Shown: positions 44,092-54,897 of the stretch, in pieces
Position numbering within the stretch: position 1 is the stretch's first letter
Layout: every line of letters starts with the position of its first letter
Source of the DNA: Myxococcales bacterium
GTDB lineage: Bacteria > Myxococcota_A > Polyangia > Polyangiales > JAFGIB01
Direction of reading: 5' to 3'
DNA length: 64,000 nucleotides
Assembly: GCA_029880325.1 (NCBI GenBank)
Contig: JAOUOP010000014.1
Coordinates: 1 to 64,000, forward strand
Notes under the pieces: generated by a model
Told to the model about the DNA's origin: nothing
Seen by the model: the letters and a program-made list of their open reading frames with translations, nothing else
The model's database searches: none
Position numbers and translations under genes: made by a program

Positions 44092-45578
44092 TACAGCGCG
44101 AAGGTGATGCGGACGTCGGTGCCGCCGTCGGTGTTCAGCTCGATGCGCGCCTGGATCTGCTCGCCCAGGGCCTGGACCAGGCTCAAGCCCAGGGTCTCGG
44201 GTGAAGCGATGGCCGCCTCGTCCATGCCCACGCCGTCGTCGCTGACGCGCAGGCAGCGCGTTGCCTCGTCGACCGCGGTCAAACCGACGCGCAACACCCC
44301 CCGATCGCGTCCGACGAAGGCGTGCTTGAGCGCGTTGGTGAGCAGCTCCGTGACGATCAACCCGCAGGGAACCGCCTGGCTGAGACCGAGCTGCGGTTCA
44401 TCCACTTGGATCTCCAGCTCGATCTGCCGATCCTCGCTGTGATAGGCCGCGAGCACGCTTCGCGACAGGCGGTCGAGGTAGCTGCGGAAATTCACATGCG
44501 CGAGATCGTCGCCGCCGTAGAGCGTTTCATGCACCGCCGACATCGCGACCACGCGATCGCGGCTCTCCCGGAATAGGCGCGCGATCTCCGGATCGTCGAC
44601 TCGGTTGGATTGCAGATAGAGCAGGCTGGAAACCACCTGCAGGTTGTTTTTGACGCGATGGTGCACCTCGCGCAGCAACGCTTCCTTTTCCTCGAGCTGC
44701 TCGGCAATGCGCCGCTCGCTCGTGTGCAGGGCCTCGATGGCCTTGATTCGAGCGGTCACGTCCCGCACCGCCAGGACCAAGCCCGTCACGTCACCACCGG
44801 CGTCCTTGACCGGCGTCAGAGTCCAATCCCAATGGGTCACGCCGCGCTCGGGATTGCTGGCGTACTCGAAGGGTTTGGCCAGCACCGAGTACGCCTCCCC
44901 GCCCTCGCGCACCCGTTGAAAGAGGCGTTCGTTTTCCTCGTGCGGATAGAGTTCGAAGTGCCCCTTGCCGACGAAGTCCGCGGGCTCCTTGTTGTCGGCG
45001 ACCGCGTAGGCCCGGTTGACGCGAACAAAGCGCAACTCGGGGTCCAGATAGGCCAACGCCACCGTGGTGGCGTCGAAGCTGCCCTCGAGCAGCTGGGTGG
45101 TCGTGTCCAGCGCCTCCAGCGTGGCAACGGTCGCGGTGAGATCACGGGCGATGGCGACCTGCCCGATCACCTCGCCTGCCGTGTCGCGCAGCGCCGACTC
45201 CGACCAATCGAGAATGCGCTCGCGCCCGTCCTTGGCGCGCAGCAGCTGCAGGCTGCCCGCGCTGGTGCTGGCGCGGATGGTGCGCTCGTAGACCGGCGAC
45301 AGCGACGGGGCGCACTCACGCGCAACGCAGTATTCCGACAGCGGGCGGCCGGCCAGCTCGTGCCGTTCGTAGCCCGAGAGTTGGAGCAAGAAGCCATTGC
45401 AGTGGGCGATGCGGCGCTCTGCGTCGAGCACGAACAGCGCGACCGATGCAGCGTCCAGAAGGCTTTCGGCGAGCTGCAGCTCGGCGGGAACCGCACGCCC
45501 ACCGCCGGCCTCCAGCACAGAGGCAAGGAGCGCGCGAAGCGGGGCCGAACCCTGCAGCTGATCGAGAAATGGCGGCAC
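44091..45578 (-). CDS. PAS-domain sensor histidine kinase (HisKA_2 / HWE-like)
   Basis: 495 residues from a GTG at 45578; a TTG at 45680 in the same frame is the alternative start. Two PAS domains: [20 protein letters not shown] (from about 40) and [20 protein letters not shown] (from about 170). The phospho-acceptor region is [20 protein letters not shown] (His about 304), the HisKA_2 type, followed by the ATPase motifs [11 protein letters not shown] (N box about 419), VSDDGVGM (G1) and [15 protein letters not shown] (G2). Soluble. No response regulator gene is adjacent. Its stop TAA begins in the right arm of the structured element. Confidence 0.85.
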   Translation of the reverse strand: MPPFLDQLQGSAPLRALLASVLEAGGGRAVPAELQLAESLLDAASVALFVLDAERRIAHCNGFLLQLSGYERHELAGRPLSEYCVARECAPSLSPVYERTIRASTSAGSLQLLRAKDGRERILDWSESALRDTAGEVIGQVAIARDLTATVATLEALDTTTQLLEGSFDATTVALAYLDPELRFVRVNRAYAVADNKEPADFVGKGHFELYPHEENERLFQRVREGGEAYSVLAKPFEYASNPERGVTHWDWTLTPVKDAGGDVTGLVLAVRDVTARIKAIEALHTSERRIAEQLEEKEALLREVHHRVKNNLQVVSSLLYLQSNRVDDPEIARLFRESRDRVVAMSAVHETLYGGDDLAHVNFRSYLDRLSRSVLAAYHSEDRQIELEIQVDEPQLGLSQAVPCGLIVTELLTNALKHAFVGRDRGVLRVGLTAVDEATRCLRVSDDGVGMDEAAIASPETLGLSLVQALGEQIQARIELNTDGGTDVRITFAL

Positions 45579-45698
45579 TGTACTGAGACGGGGTCGAGTC
45601 CCCGAGAAGATGGTGCCACAGCCACGCCAGGTTGTCGCAAAACGGCCAACGCGGGGCGCGCCATCACGGCGGTCGCTCAACGATACGCTCGGCTACGA

Positions 45699-47561
45699 CT
45701 ACTGCACTGCCCCACGCAGCGAAAGCACCCGCTCGCGCAGTCGATCGGCACGCACGCCCTGTGGCGCCAGCGCCTCGCCGCAGCGCACGTCGACCTTCGA
45801 CCTCAAACAGCGGCTGGTGTTGCGGCCGCCAGCGCGACTGAAGAAGCTACCCCACAGACCGCTGAGGGCCACCGGAATCACGGGCACTGCGTTGCGCTCG
45901 ATGATGCGCTCGATGCCGGGCCGGAAGTCGGAAAGCCGACCGTCGCCGGTGAGCTTGCCCTCGGGAAAAATGCACACCAGGTCGCCGTCTTCGAGCGCCG
46001 CGGCGACCTCGTCAAAGGCGCGCTCCATCTGCGCGGGATCCTCCCGGCGCGAGGCGATGGGAATGGCCCTGCCGGTCTTGAAGATGAAGTGCAATACGGG
46101 CAGGCGGTAGATGCGATGATCCATCACGAAGCGAATGGGACGCCGCGACAGGGCCGCCAGGATCGGCGCGTCGACGAAGCTGACGTGGTTGCAGACGATC
46201 ACGGCCGGCCCCTGCTCGGGCAGGCGCTCGAGGCCGTCGGGCCGTAGACGGTAGAAGACGTGCACCAGCATCCAGATCAGCAGGCGCATCAAGAACTCGG
46301 GCACCAGCGTGAAGATGTAAACGCCGACCAGGATGTTGGTGATCGCGACCACCACCAGCAACTCGACGGCGCCCAGACCCAGGGCGCGCAGGGCGACGGC
46401 CGCGGCGGCGGCGACCACCATAAACAGGGCGTTGACGATGTTGTTGGCCGACACCACCCGGGCGCGCTCCTCGGGGGCGCAGCGCGATTGGATCAGCGCG
46501 TAGAGGGGCACCACGAAGAGCCCACCGAAGGCGCCCAATAGCGCGAGGTCCAAGAGCATCCGCAGGCCCGGACCGCTGTGCAGCACCTCCGCGACCGACA
46601 GCATCACGGCGCCCGGCACCAGGCCCTGCAGGGTGGCGAAGAGGTCGAGACCGGCCAGCGACAGCCCGGCGCAGCCCAGGGGCGTGAGCCCGAGCTCCAC
46701 CTGCCCGCCCGAAAGCCGCGCGCACAGGAGCGAGCCCACGCCCACACCCAGAGTGAAGGCGCAGAGCATCACGCCCACCACCTCGGAGCCGGCGCCCAGC
46801 ACCTCCAGGCATAGGGACGGCAGCTGGGCCAAAAGCACCGAGCCCACGAGCCAGAACCAACTGATGCCGAGGATGGAGAGCCACACCGCGCGCTGCTTGC
46901 GGGCGATGCGCAGCACCCGGCCGCTGGCGGCCAACGGCGCCAGGGCGGGCTTTGCCGACTCCGAGTGCGCGCTTGGCGCCGGGGCGATGCGCCGGCTGCT
47001 GGCCCAGCCGAGCAGCGCCACCACAAGCACCAGGCCGCTGACCGCCTGCCAAGGCAGCCAGGTTCCCGCCAGGGTGCCGACCAGGATCGCCGCGAAGGTG
47101 CCCATCGACAGCAGACCATTGCCCATCACCAGCTCCTCGGGCCGCAGGTGTTGGGGCAGGATGGCGTACTTGGCGGGGCCGAAGACGGCCGACTGGGCGC
47201 CCATCAGCGAAAGCGCCAGGAGCAAAAGCCAAAGCTGCCCCAGCCACAGCCCGGCGGCACCCAGCAGCATGATGGCGACCTCGGCGGCCTTCGCAGCCGA
47301 CAGCAACCGGCTCTTGTCGAGGCGGTCGGCCAGCTCGCCGGCGCTGGCCGACAGCAGCACGAAGGGGGCGATGAAGGCGGCTGCCGCCAGGTTCACCCAT
47401 GTGGCGGCCTGCTCCGGGTCGCGGGCCCCGAGACGACCGGCGCCGAAGCCGACCGTCACGATCAGGGCGTTCTTGAACAGGTTGTCGTTGAAGGCGCCCA
47501 GAAACTGGGTTGCAAAGAGGGGGCCGAAGCGGCGGCTGCGCAGTAGCTGGAGGCTGCTCAT
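45699..47561 (-). CDS. Lysophospholipid flippase (LplT-like MFS) fused to PlsC acyltransferase
   Basis: 620 residues, ATG with AGGAG upstream. Residues 1-410 form an MFS transporter with twelve helices; the start FATQFLGAFNDNLFKNALIV is the signature of LplT. Residues 430-620 are a PlsC-type acyltransferase with NHVSFVDA (N-H-x4-D, about 456-463) and FPEGKLTGDG (about 533). LplT imports lysophospholipid and the acyltransferase re-acylates it, as in the separate LplT/Aas pair of E. coli. The acyl-ACP synthetase domain of Aas is absent here. Inner membrane. Confidence 0.9.
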   Translation of the reverse strand: MSSLQLLRSRRFGPLFATQFLGAFNDNLFKNALIVTVGFGAGRLGARDPEQAATWVNLAAAAFIAPFVLLSASAGELADRLDKSRLLSAAKAAEVAIMLLGAAGLWLGQLWLLLLALSLMGAQSAVFGPAKYAILPQHLRPEELVMGNGLLSMGTFAAILVGTLAGTWLPWQAVSGLVLVVALLGWASSRRIAPAPSAHSESAKPALAPLAASGRVLRIARKQRAVWLSILGISWFWLVGSVLLAQLPSLCLEVLGAGSEVVGVMLCAFTLGVGVGSLLCARLSGGQVELGLTPLGCAGLSLAGLDLFATLQGLVPGAVMLSVAEVLHSGPGLRMLLDLALLGAFGGLFVVPLYALIQSRCAPEERARVVSANNIVNALFMVVAAAAAVALRALGLGAVELLVVVAITNILVGVYIFTLVPEFLMRLLIWMLVHVFYRLRPDGLERLPEQGPAVIVCNHVSFVDAPILAALSRRPIRFVMDHRIYRLPVLHFIFKTGRAIPIASRREDPAQMERAFDEVAAALEDGDLVCIFPEGKLTGDGRLSDFRPGIERIIERNAVPVIPVALSGLWGSFFSRAGGRNTSRCLRSKVDVRCGEALAPQGVRADRLRERVLSLRGAVQ

Positions 47562-47677
47562 CGGGAAACTCCTGTCTCGATGCAGCGGAATAAAGCAAGC
47601 CGTGGGCCAACTGACCGCGCGCGAAGAAAGCGCACGATTTCAAATACTTACAGTGCATGCGATGCGATCTCCGGGGG

Positions 47678-47709
47678 CTTCAAGAGGGTCATTAGTACAT
47701 AGAATGTAC
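47678..47709 (+). promoter_or_regulatory. Promoter with operator-like palindrome before the sigma-54 activator
   Basis: CTTCAA (47678-47683) and TAGAAT (47700-47705) are 16 bases apart. The -10 is embedded in a perfect inverted repeat GTACAT-AGA-ATGTAC (47695-47709), a good candidate for a repressor or autoregulator site. The ATG follows 35 bases later. Confidence 0.5.
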
Positions 47710-47740
47710 AGCTCTGTTCTTTGATGGCATAAATCCTTCC

Positions 47741-49275
<1,535 letters not shown>

Positions 49276-49279
<4 letters not shown>

Positions 49280-49445
49280 GATGTGCTCGGCGGGAGTGCT
49301 GAGCCGATGATCGGGGTCGATACGATGGCAGATGCAAGGACGGCCTGCGCCGGAATACTCCGTGTATTTCAAGGGGGCCGGACGCCGCAGCTGGCGCCGT
49401 AGCGGACCCGAGGGCGGATCATGACTCCCGCCGAGCACATCTGAG
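49276..49445 (+). repeat. Structured intergenic element, subfamily 2, copy 2 (complete)
   Basis: Arms 49279-49297 and 49424-49442 are perfectly complementary (AGATGTGCTCGGCGGGAGT), extended by two pairs beyond one mismatch. Inner pairs are ATGATC/GATCAT, GGGTC/GACCC and the apical AATAC-TCCGT-GTATT followed by TCAAGG. About 95% identical to 1888-2046. The stop codon of the sigma-54 activator lies inside the left arm, and the next gene starts 11 bases behind the right arm. Confidence 0.8.
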
Positions 49446-49455
49446 GGGGACTACC

Positions 49456-50676
49456 ATGTCGAATGCCATGCCACGACTGACGATCGCCGCTGACGCCGAA
49501 ATCACAAGCGCACCGCCCTTCCCCACGTCGCACTGGCTCACCTCGCTCTACCGCCAGGTGCTGACACGACACGCCCGGCTTCTGGGGCCAGACGCCGAAG
49601 CAGACCGTCGCTGCGCGATCATGCCGGAAGCTTGGGCAGCCCCGTGCCCATCGGCGAGACTCTTGATCGACTCCGGCTGGGGCGCCGACGCCGACTTTTG
49701 GGCTTTCGTACTTCCCACCCTGCGTTGCGACGACGCGGTCCTGGTGGCATCCGACGTCTGCTGCGAACTCTTCGAGCGCTTGTGCACGTCGCAGCGGCCT
49801 CAGATCTACCGCGTGCCCTTCTGCGTGAATCTGGAGATGTTCTGTCCCGACGCGCGGGAAGCTCGACGGCCCAGCCTGTGCGCCGAACTCGGCCTCGACC
49901 CGCAGGCGCCGCTCTTGCTGACGGTTTCTTCGTTTCTCGTCGACAAAAACCTTGAACATGCAGTGGACCTGGCAGCAAGCGTTCGCGAGCGCCTGGGGCA
50001 TTGCCAACTCGTGGTCATCACGGCCCGCCCCGATCACGACGGCGCCCGCGAACGCCTGCTCGCCCATGCGCAGGCGCGAGGCATGGCCGCAGACCTTCGG
50101 TTGCTGTCGGAGCAGCCATCGAGCCGGATCGCCGCGTTCATGGCGGCCGCCGACGCCCTCGTGCACCTATCGACCTGCCGCATCGAGAACTTCGGCTATG
50201 TTATCGCGGAAGCGTTGGCGTGCGGGCTGCCGGTGCTGGCCTCGGACTGGGGCGGCTTCCGGGACCTGGTGCGCGAGGGCGAAAACGGGCATTTGGCAAC
50301 GACCGTCTTCGAGGCATCCGGGCCGACGGTGCGCTGGCGTGAGCTGATCGAACCGGCCGTCGAGCTTCTGTGTTCGCCCGCGACCCGAGAACGCCTCGGC
50401 CTTGCCGGACGCAGCTTCGCGGAGCGGGAGCTATCTTTTGCGCGTTTCGAGCGCGACGTCTGCAAGGTACTGAAGGACGTGCAGCACGGGTTCGGCGCGA
50501 GCGCTCCCGCCGAGCTCAGCGAAGCCGGCAAAGCAATTCAAGCTGCGGCCATCATCTTGCGAGCCACCCAACCCGAGCTATCCGGGACCGGCGCGCAATT
50601 TCGCGCGCTGCTCGACTTCGATGGCGGCAAGACCGCCACCTTGCTTCGCGGGGCGGCCGCCTCACGACCCACCTGA
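49456..50676 (+). CDS. Glycosyltransferase, GT-B fold (family 4-like)
   Basis: 406 residues, ATG with GAGGGG upstream. C-terminal Rossmann domain: LLLTVSSFLVDKNLEHAVDL, CQLVVITARPDHDGARERLL, and ENFGYVIAEALACGLPVLAS, which holds the E-x7-E motif binding the sugar nucleotide. The N-terminal domain is short and diverged. The last 70 residues, after AERELSFARFERDVCKVL, are extra. Retaining transfer of a sugar to a lipid, glycan or protein is expected; donor and acceptor are unknown. Cytoplasmic or membrane-associated. Confidence 0.8.
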   Translation: MSNAMPRLTIAADAEITSAPPFPTSHWLTSLYRQVLTRHARLLGPDAEADRRCAIMPEAWAAPCPSARLLIDSGWGADADFWAFVLPTLRCDDAVLVASDVCCELFERLCTSQRPQIYRVPFCVNLEMFCPDAREARRPSLCAELGLDPQAPLLLTVSSFLVDKNLEHAVDLAASVRERLGHCQLVVITARPDHDGARERLLAHAQARGMAADLRLLSEQPSSRIAAFMAAADALVHLSTCRIENFGYVIAEALACGLPVLASDWGGFRDLVREGENGHLATTVFEASGPTVRWRELIEPAVELLCSPATRERLGLAGRSFAERELSFARFERDVCKVLKDVQHGFGASAPAELSEAGKAIQAAAIILRATQPELSGTGAQFRALLDFDGGKTATLLRGAAASRPT

Positions 50677-50740
50677 GGCCAGCTGTGGCCGCCGCACCAC
50701 CGTCAGCGACGCGGTGGTGGCCGCCCCGCAGAGCAGCCAC

Positions 50741-50746
50741 TATCAT
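50741..50746 (+). promoter_or_regulatory. TATCAT -10 hexamer, leaderless promoter
   Basis: TATCAT ends seven bases before the ATG at 50754; no Shine-Dalgarno lies between. Confidence 0.4.
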
Positions 50747-50753
50747 CGCCGGC

Positions 50754-52241
50754 ATGGGGCTCACACTTCGAACGCCAGCATCCCTTCGCTTCCAGGCCCA
50801 GCCGGGGAGCTACCTCTACGACTGTCACGGCGGCCGCTTCGTCGAAGCCGAACACGACGCCAGCGCCACCTCGGGCTTTGTGCCCCTCTACCTGTCGCAA
50901 CTCTTCGGCGTCCCCATCGCAGAGTGGAATCAGCTGACACAAACCACCAGCGAGGAATTGGAGAGCACTGACCCCGAGCGCAGGAAACGCTGGCTCGACC
51001 AGCACGCCCCGAAAGGCACCCCCCGGTTCGCCGCGGAAACCGCGCTCCTGGTGTACCCGACGCTCGAGCGCTTCGTGGAGCGATGCGAGGGAGCGCACGC
51101 GCCCTTCCGGCTTTCGGAGCGCTGGTTGATGCAACCGAACGTGCCCCTATCCACACTGACCTGTCGGCCCGAGGGCGGAGGCTCGATTCAAGTGCTCGCC
51201 GGGCTCGACTCCCCGACGCAGCGCGCGCTGGCTCGCGAGCTGCTGCTGGCACTGGGCAGCGCCAAGTTGGAAGCGGCATCGCCTCAGGCTGCGGCCATGG
51301 CCTCATCGCTTCAAGAGTTGTCGCCGCCGCAAACAGTTGCCGAGCCAGGGGTGTACCTCTGCGGCCACTCGAGTGTGCTCATCCGCGGGCGCCGCGCGGG
51401 CCTGCTGCTGGACCCGATCGGATTGGCGCCCTGTGGCATTGCGAGCAGGGGCTTGCCGCAACCCGCGCTGGAGGTGGCGACCACGGCTGTCGCCCTCACC
51501 CACCTGCACTTCGATCACTACGACCTGGCCACGCTGCTATCGCTATCCGATCGCCCCATCATCGTGCCGCACGTTCCCCAGGCGAGCATCGTCGCCGAAG
51601 ACGCCAGCGCCCGCTTGCGCGAATTCGGCGCCAGCGACGTCCGGACTCCGCTCTGGGGTCAGCAGTTCACGCTCGAAGACCTCACGGTGCACGTGCTGCC
51701 CTTTCGCGGCGAACAGATGCTGACCTCCGAGGAACATCCCCAGGCTCGCAATTGGGGCAATTGCTACGCCGTGGATGTCGAAGGACTGCGGATTCTCGTG
51801 ATCGCAGATGCCGGCTTTGAAAAGGGCCGCAGCATGCTCGAGGAGATCGGTGACTTTCGGGCGGAGCACGGCCCGGTGGACGTCATCATCACGCAGGCGG
51901 GAGGTATGCGGATGCAGTTCGGGGGAGGGGATGCAGATTTTCAGATCGCCGGCCTGACCTGCGCCCACCGCGCGCCTGAAGCGCTGGCGCTGCTCGCCCC
52001 GGAGCACCGGATGACCATGGCTCCCGGAGACGTTCCAACCCTGTGCGAAGCGAGCGGCGCCCGCACGGTGATCTTGAATGGGCAGTTCAGCAGCGAACGC
52101 GATTCGCCCTCGGTTCCCTCCTCTACCTTCAGCCAGGTGCAGCAGGCACTCCAGCTGCACCCGGCAGCCACACTGCGTCAGGTAAGCGTGGGGCACGGAC
52201 TGCGCCTGCCCGACCTTCGAGACATCCAATTGCCGCTCTGA
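50754..52241 (+). CDS. Metallo-beta-lactamase-fold protein with N-terminal extension
   Basis: 495 residues. The first 190 residues are an extension with no known domain. From about 200 the MBL fold begins: VYLCGHSSVLIRGRRAGLLL, then the metal motif LTHLHFDHYDLATLL (H-x-H-x-D-H, about 247-260), later NWGNCYAVDVEGLRILVIAD (Asp ligand) and VDVIITQAGG. It resembles the UlaG/RomA-like hydrolase branch. The substrate is unknown. Cytoplasmic. It is followed by a convergent methyltransferase gene with nine bases between the stops. Confidence 0.75.
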   Translation: MGLTLRTPASLRFQAQPGSYLYDCHGGRFVEAEHDASATSGFVPLYLSQLFGVPIAEWNQLTQTTSEELESTDPERRKRWLDQHAPKGTPRFAAETALLVYPTLERFVERCEGAHAPFRLSERWLMQPNVPLSTLTCRPEGGGSIQVLAGLDSPTQRALARELLLALGSAKLEAASPQAAAMASSLQELSPPQTVAEPGVYLCGHSSVLIRGRRAGLLLDPIGLAPCGIASRGLPQPALEVATTAVALTHLHFDHYDLATLLSLSDRPIIVPHVPQASIVAEDASARLREFGASDVRTPLWGQQFTLEDLTVHVLPFRGEQMLTSEEHPQARNWGNCYAVDVEGLRILVIADAGFEKGRSMLEEIGDFRAEHGPVDVIITQAGGMRMQFGGGDADFQIAGLTCAHRAPEALALLAPEHRMTMAPGDVPTLCEASGARTVILNGQFSSERDSPSVPSSTFSQVQQALQLHPAATLRQVSVGHGLRLPDLRDIQLPL

Positions 52242-52250
52242 GCAAACCGC

Positions 52251-52853
52251 CTACGACGCCGGCCGAAACCAGATCAACTGATTGTTGGCCGGCATCTGAA
52301 CGCGGCCTTCGAAGCGCAGCTGCTCGGCTTCGGCCGCGGCGATCACCGCTTCCAGATCGCGTACGCCCCAGCGCCCGTCGCGGGCCTTGAGGCTTTGGTC
52401 GAATTGCTCGTTGCTCACGGCGGTATGGGCGCCATCAATTCGATAGGGCCCATACATCGCGAGCAAACCTGCCTCGCCCAACGCCGCTGCCGCACCGCGC
52501 ATCAGGCCGAGGCAAACCTCCCACGGCGCGATGTGCACCATGTTGGCGTTGTAGATGACGTCCCAGGGCCCCTGCGGCCAAGCGGCGGTGGTGACGTCCA
52601 GCAGCACGGGCGTTTCGACGTTTTCGAGGCCGTCGCACCAGGCGGTAATGGAAGCGAAGTGCTCATCGGTTTGATCGCTCGGCTGAAAGCGCAGCGCCGG
52701 CAGCTGGGCTGCGAAGTGCGCCATGTGCTGCCCGGTGCCGCTGGCCACCTCGAGCACCCTGCCCTTCGGCGGAAGCAAGGCGCGAAGTGCACTGAGAATC
52801 GGTTCGCGGTTACGCTCGGCGGCGGGCCAGCACTGTCGCACGTCTCTCGTCAC
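52251..52853 (-). CDS. DUF938-type class I SAM-dependent methyltransferase
   Basis: 200 residues from a GTG at 52853, preceded six bases away by CATTCT. RQCWPAAERNREPILSALRA is the diagnostic DUF938 opening; motif I is VLEVASGTGQHMAHFAAQLP (about 44-63), and WDVIYNANMVHIAPWEVC is motif IV. AMYGPYRIDGAHTAVSNEQF and the C-terminal NNQLIWFRP are also conserved in the family. The substrate is unknown. Cytoplasmic. Confidence 0.88.
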   Translation of the reverse strand: MTRDVRQCWPAAERNREPILSALRALLPPKGRVLEVASGTGQHMAHFAAQLPALRFQPSDQTDEHFASITAWCDGLENVETPVLLDVTTAAWPQGPWDVIYNANMVHIAPWEVCLGLMRGAAAALGEAGLLAMYGPYRIDGAHTAVSNEQFDQSLKARDGRWGVRDLEAVIAAAEAEQLRFEGRVQMPANNQLIWFRPAS

Positions 52854-52941
52854 ACTGCGAGAATGCCACGCTTCGCGCGGGAAATGCGACGCCCTTCGGG
52901 CGCTTGACGCCACCGCGAGCCGATGCTCAGATGCCGGCGCC

Positions 52942-53175
52942 ATGGCCACCACCGTAGATCGCTTGATCGAGCTCGCCGCCGGCCGCTTCAAGGTCGATGC
53001 GAGCGGAATCTCGGCCGATGCCGATGTGTTCGAAAGCCTCGGCATCGACAGCATGCAGGTGCTCGAACTGCTCAGCGAGCTCGAGAGCGAATTCGACGTG
53101 GAGATCCCCGACTACGAGCTGCGCGGTGTGAAGACCTTCGCCCAGCTCGGCGAGGTCATCGATCGGCGGCTTTGA
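52942..53175 (+). CDS. Acyl carrier protein
   Basis: 77 residues from the ATG at 52942, with TCAGAT nine bases upstream. The phosphopantetheine site is LGIDSMQVLELL (Ser at about 34), in a small acidic four-helix protein (EFDVEIPDYELRGVKTFAQL). No synthase or acyltransferase is adjacent; the transporter gene follows after 64 bases. It is therefore an orphan carrier, not obviously the fatty-acid AcpP, whose motif is usually DSLD. Confidence 0.88.
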   Translation: MATTVDRLIELAAGRFKVDASGISADADVFESLGIDSMQVLELLSELESEFDVEIPDYELRGVKTFAQLGEVIDRRL

Positions 53176-53239
53176 GCGCTCCCATCGCTTCTCCCAGGCC
53201 GCACCACCTCCCCCATCCCCCCACCGAGCGACCACGACC

Positions 53240-54778
53240 ATGGAATACGACTCGGTCGCCGTCATCGTCATCTACCTCGCGGCAGTGACCACCATCGGCT
53301 CCCTGCTGGCGCGACGCGCCAGCTCCTCGGCGGGCTGGGCGGTCGCCGGCGGCGGCATGGGGCTGCCGATGGTGGCGGTGGGCATCGCAGGCACCCGCAT
53401 CGGCGGCGCCGGAACCTACGGCGTGGCCGAACGCGCCATGAGCGGCGGCCTCTGGTACATGTACTGGTACGCCATCAATACCTTTTTGGCGGTCGCCATC
53501 GTGGGGCTCTTCTTCGCCCGCGCCTACCGCCGCCTGGGCCTGCGCACCGTCGGTGAGATCTTTCACATACGCTTCGGCACCCGCCGCTGCCAGGCCATGA
53601 CCAGCCTGTGCGTGCAGACCGAGTACCTGATCGTCGATGTCATCGAGGTCTACCTGATCGGCGCCATCCTGACCAAGCTGACGCCGATTCCCATGGGCGT
53701 GGCGGTGGTGATCGCGGCGCTGATCCTGATCACCTACGTGGCCCTGGGCGGCCTGTGGGGCTCGGCGGTGACGAATTTGATCCACTGCTCCGTGATCCTC
53801 GTCGGGCTGTGGGCGGTGGGCGCCGCCGGCACCGACGCCATGGGCGGCTGGCAGGCGGTGGAGTCGGCCGTGGAAGGTCACCTGGCCAAGGCCGGTCGCG
53901 ACTCGGATAGCTTTTGGTCGTTCGCCGGCGCCGGCTGGGGCGCCGTCCTCGGTATGTTCTTTTCGGCGGCCATCCACACGCCGGCGGCCTCGGTCTACAC
54001 CAACTTCTCCACCGCCGCCCGCAGCGAGCGCATCCTGCTGCCCTCGTTTTTGACCGCGGGGGTCATCGCTGCGGCGATGCCGCTTCTGGCCGGCTACGTG
54101 GGCATCGTGACCCTGGCCCGCTACGGCGACACCGCGGGGCTCAAGGGCTATCAAAACCTCACCCAGCTGGCGATGGACATCAATCCCATCATCGGCGGGG
54201 TGGCCCTGGCTGCCATCATGGCCGCCGTGATCTCCTCGGGCGGGCCGATTCTATTGTCGAGCGCCACCATGTTCGTCAACGACTGGTTGACGCGCCTGGA
54301 CGATCGCTTCAATCCACCCACCGTGCGCCTCTACCGCATCACCACCGCCGCCTATGGTCTCGTCGCCGCCGTCATCGCCTACTTCATCTCGATGACCAAG
54401 GTCTCGCTGTTGGACCTCTTGCTCTTCGGCTTCGCCATGGTGGTGCCGCCGGCCATCGCCGTGGGCTACCTGCTGTACATGCGCACAACCACCGAGCGGG
54501 CTGCGTTTTTCGGCATGATCGCCGGCTATGTGGGTGGCTTGCTGTGGTTTTTCGGCATCAAGCTGGCCGTGGGCAGCGGCTTCAGCGTGGATGCAAGCTC
54601 GGGCGCCTTTGACAGGCTCCTGCACTACCTCTTCGTGCACGATGGCGCCGGCACCGATCCCTCCTACGCGACGACGCTGATCCCGCTGGTCCTGATCCCG
54701 CTGTTGTCGGTGGGCAAGGCGCGCGACCCGGGTGAAGAAGAGTTCTACGCCCGGCTGGCGACCGCGCCTGCGCAATAG
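53240..54778 (+). CDS. Sodium:solute symporter family transporter
   Basis: 512 residues, about 13 membrane helices. The N-terminal part has VAVGIAGTRIGGAGTYGVAE and GLRTVGEIFHIRFGTRRCQA, matching the SSS (LeuT-fold) pattern; the middle has LITYVALGGLWGSAVTNLIH, another family signature, and the Na+ site region AAIMAAVISSGGPILLSSAT. The substrate could be a small organic acid, amino acid or sugar. Inner membrane. Confidence 0.88.
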   Translation: MEYDSVAVIVIYLAAVTTIGSLLARRASSSAGWAVAGGGMGLPMVAVGIAGTRIGGAGTYGVAERAMSGGLWYMYWYAINTFLAVAIVGLFFARAYRRLGLRTVGEIFHIRFGTRRCQAMTSLCVQTEYLIVDVIEVYLIGAILTKLTPIPMGVAVVIAALILITYVALGGLWGSAVTNLIHCSVILVGLWAVGAAGTDAMGGWQAVESAVEGHLAKAGRDSDSFWSFAGAGWGAVLGMFFSAAIHTPAASVYTNFSTAARSERILLPSFLTAGVIAAAMPLLAGYVGIVTLARYGDTAGLKGYQNLTQLAMDINPIIGGVALAAIMAAVISSGGPILLSSATMFVNDWLTRLDDRFNPPTVRLYRITTAAYGLVAAVIAYFISMTKVSLLDLLLFGFAMVVPPAIAVGYLLYMRTTTERAAFFGMIAGYVGGLLWFFGIKLAVGSGFSVDASSGAFDRLLHYLFVHDGAGTDPSYATTLIPLVLIPLLSVGKARDPGEEEFYARLATAPAQ

Positions 54779-54885
54779 CGGTCACCTCAATCGGTGCCCG
54801 GCGGCCTGAGCATGTAGCGGGCGCCCTCGACGCCGTCGACCGGCTCGCCCGCTGGAGCGATCGGGGCAGGGCCGGCGGAAACCGC

Positions 54886-54891
54886 TATGCT
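54886..54891 (+). promoter_or_regulatory. TATGCT -10 hexamer, leaderless promoter for the lipoprotein-receptor operon
   Basis: TATGCT ends six bases before the GTG at 54898, which starts a clear lipoprotein signal peptide. Confidence 0.45.
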
Positions 54892-54897
54892 TGTGGC

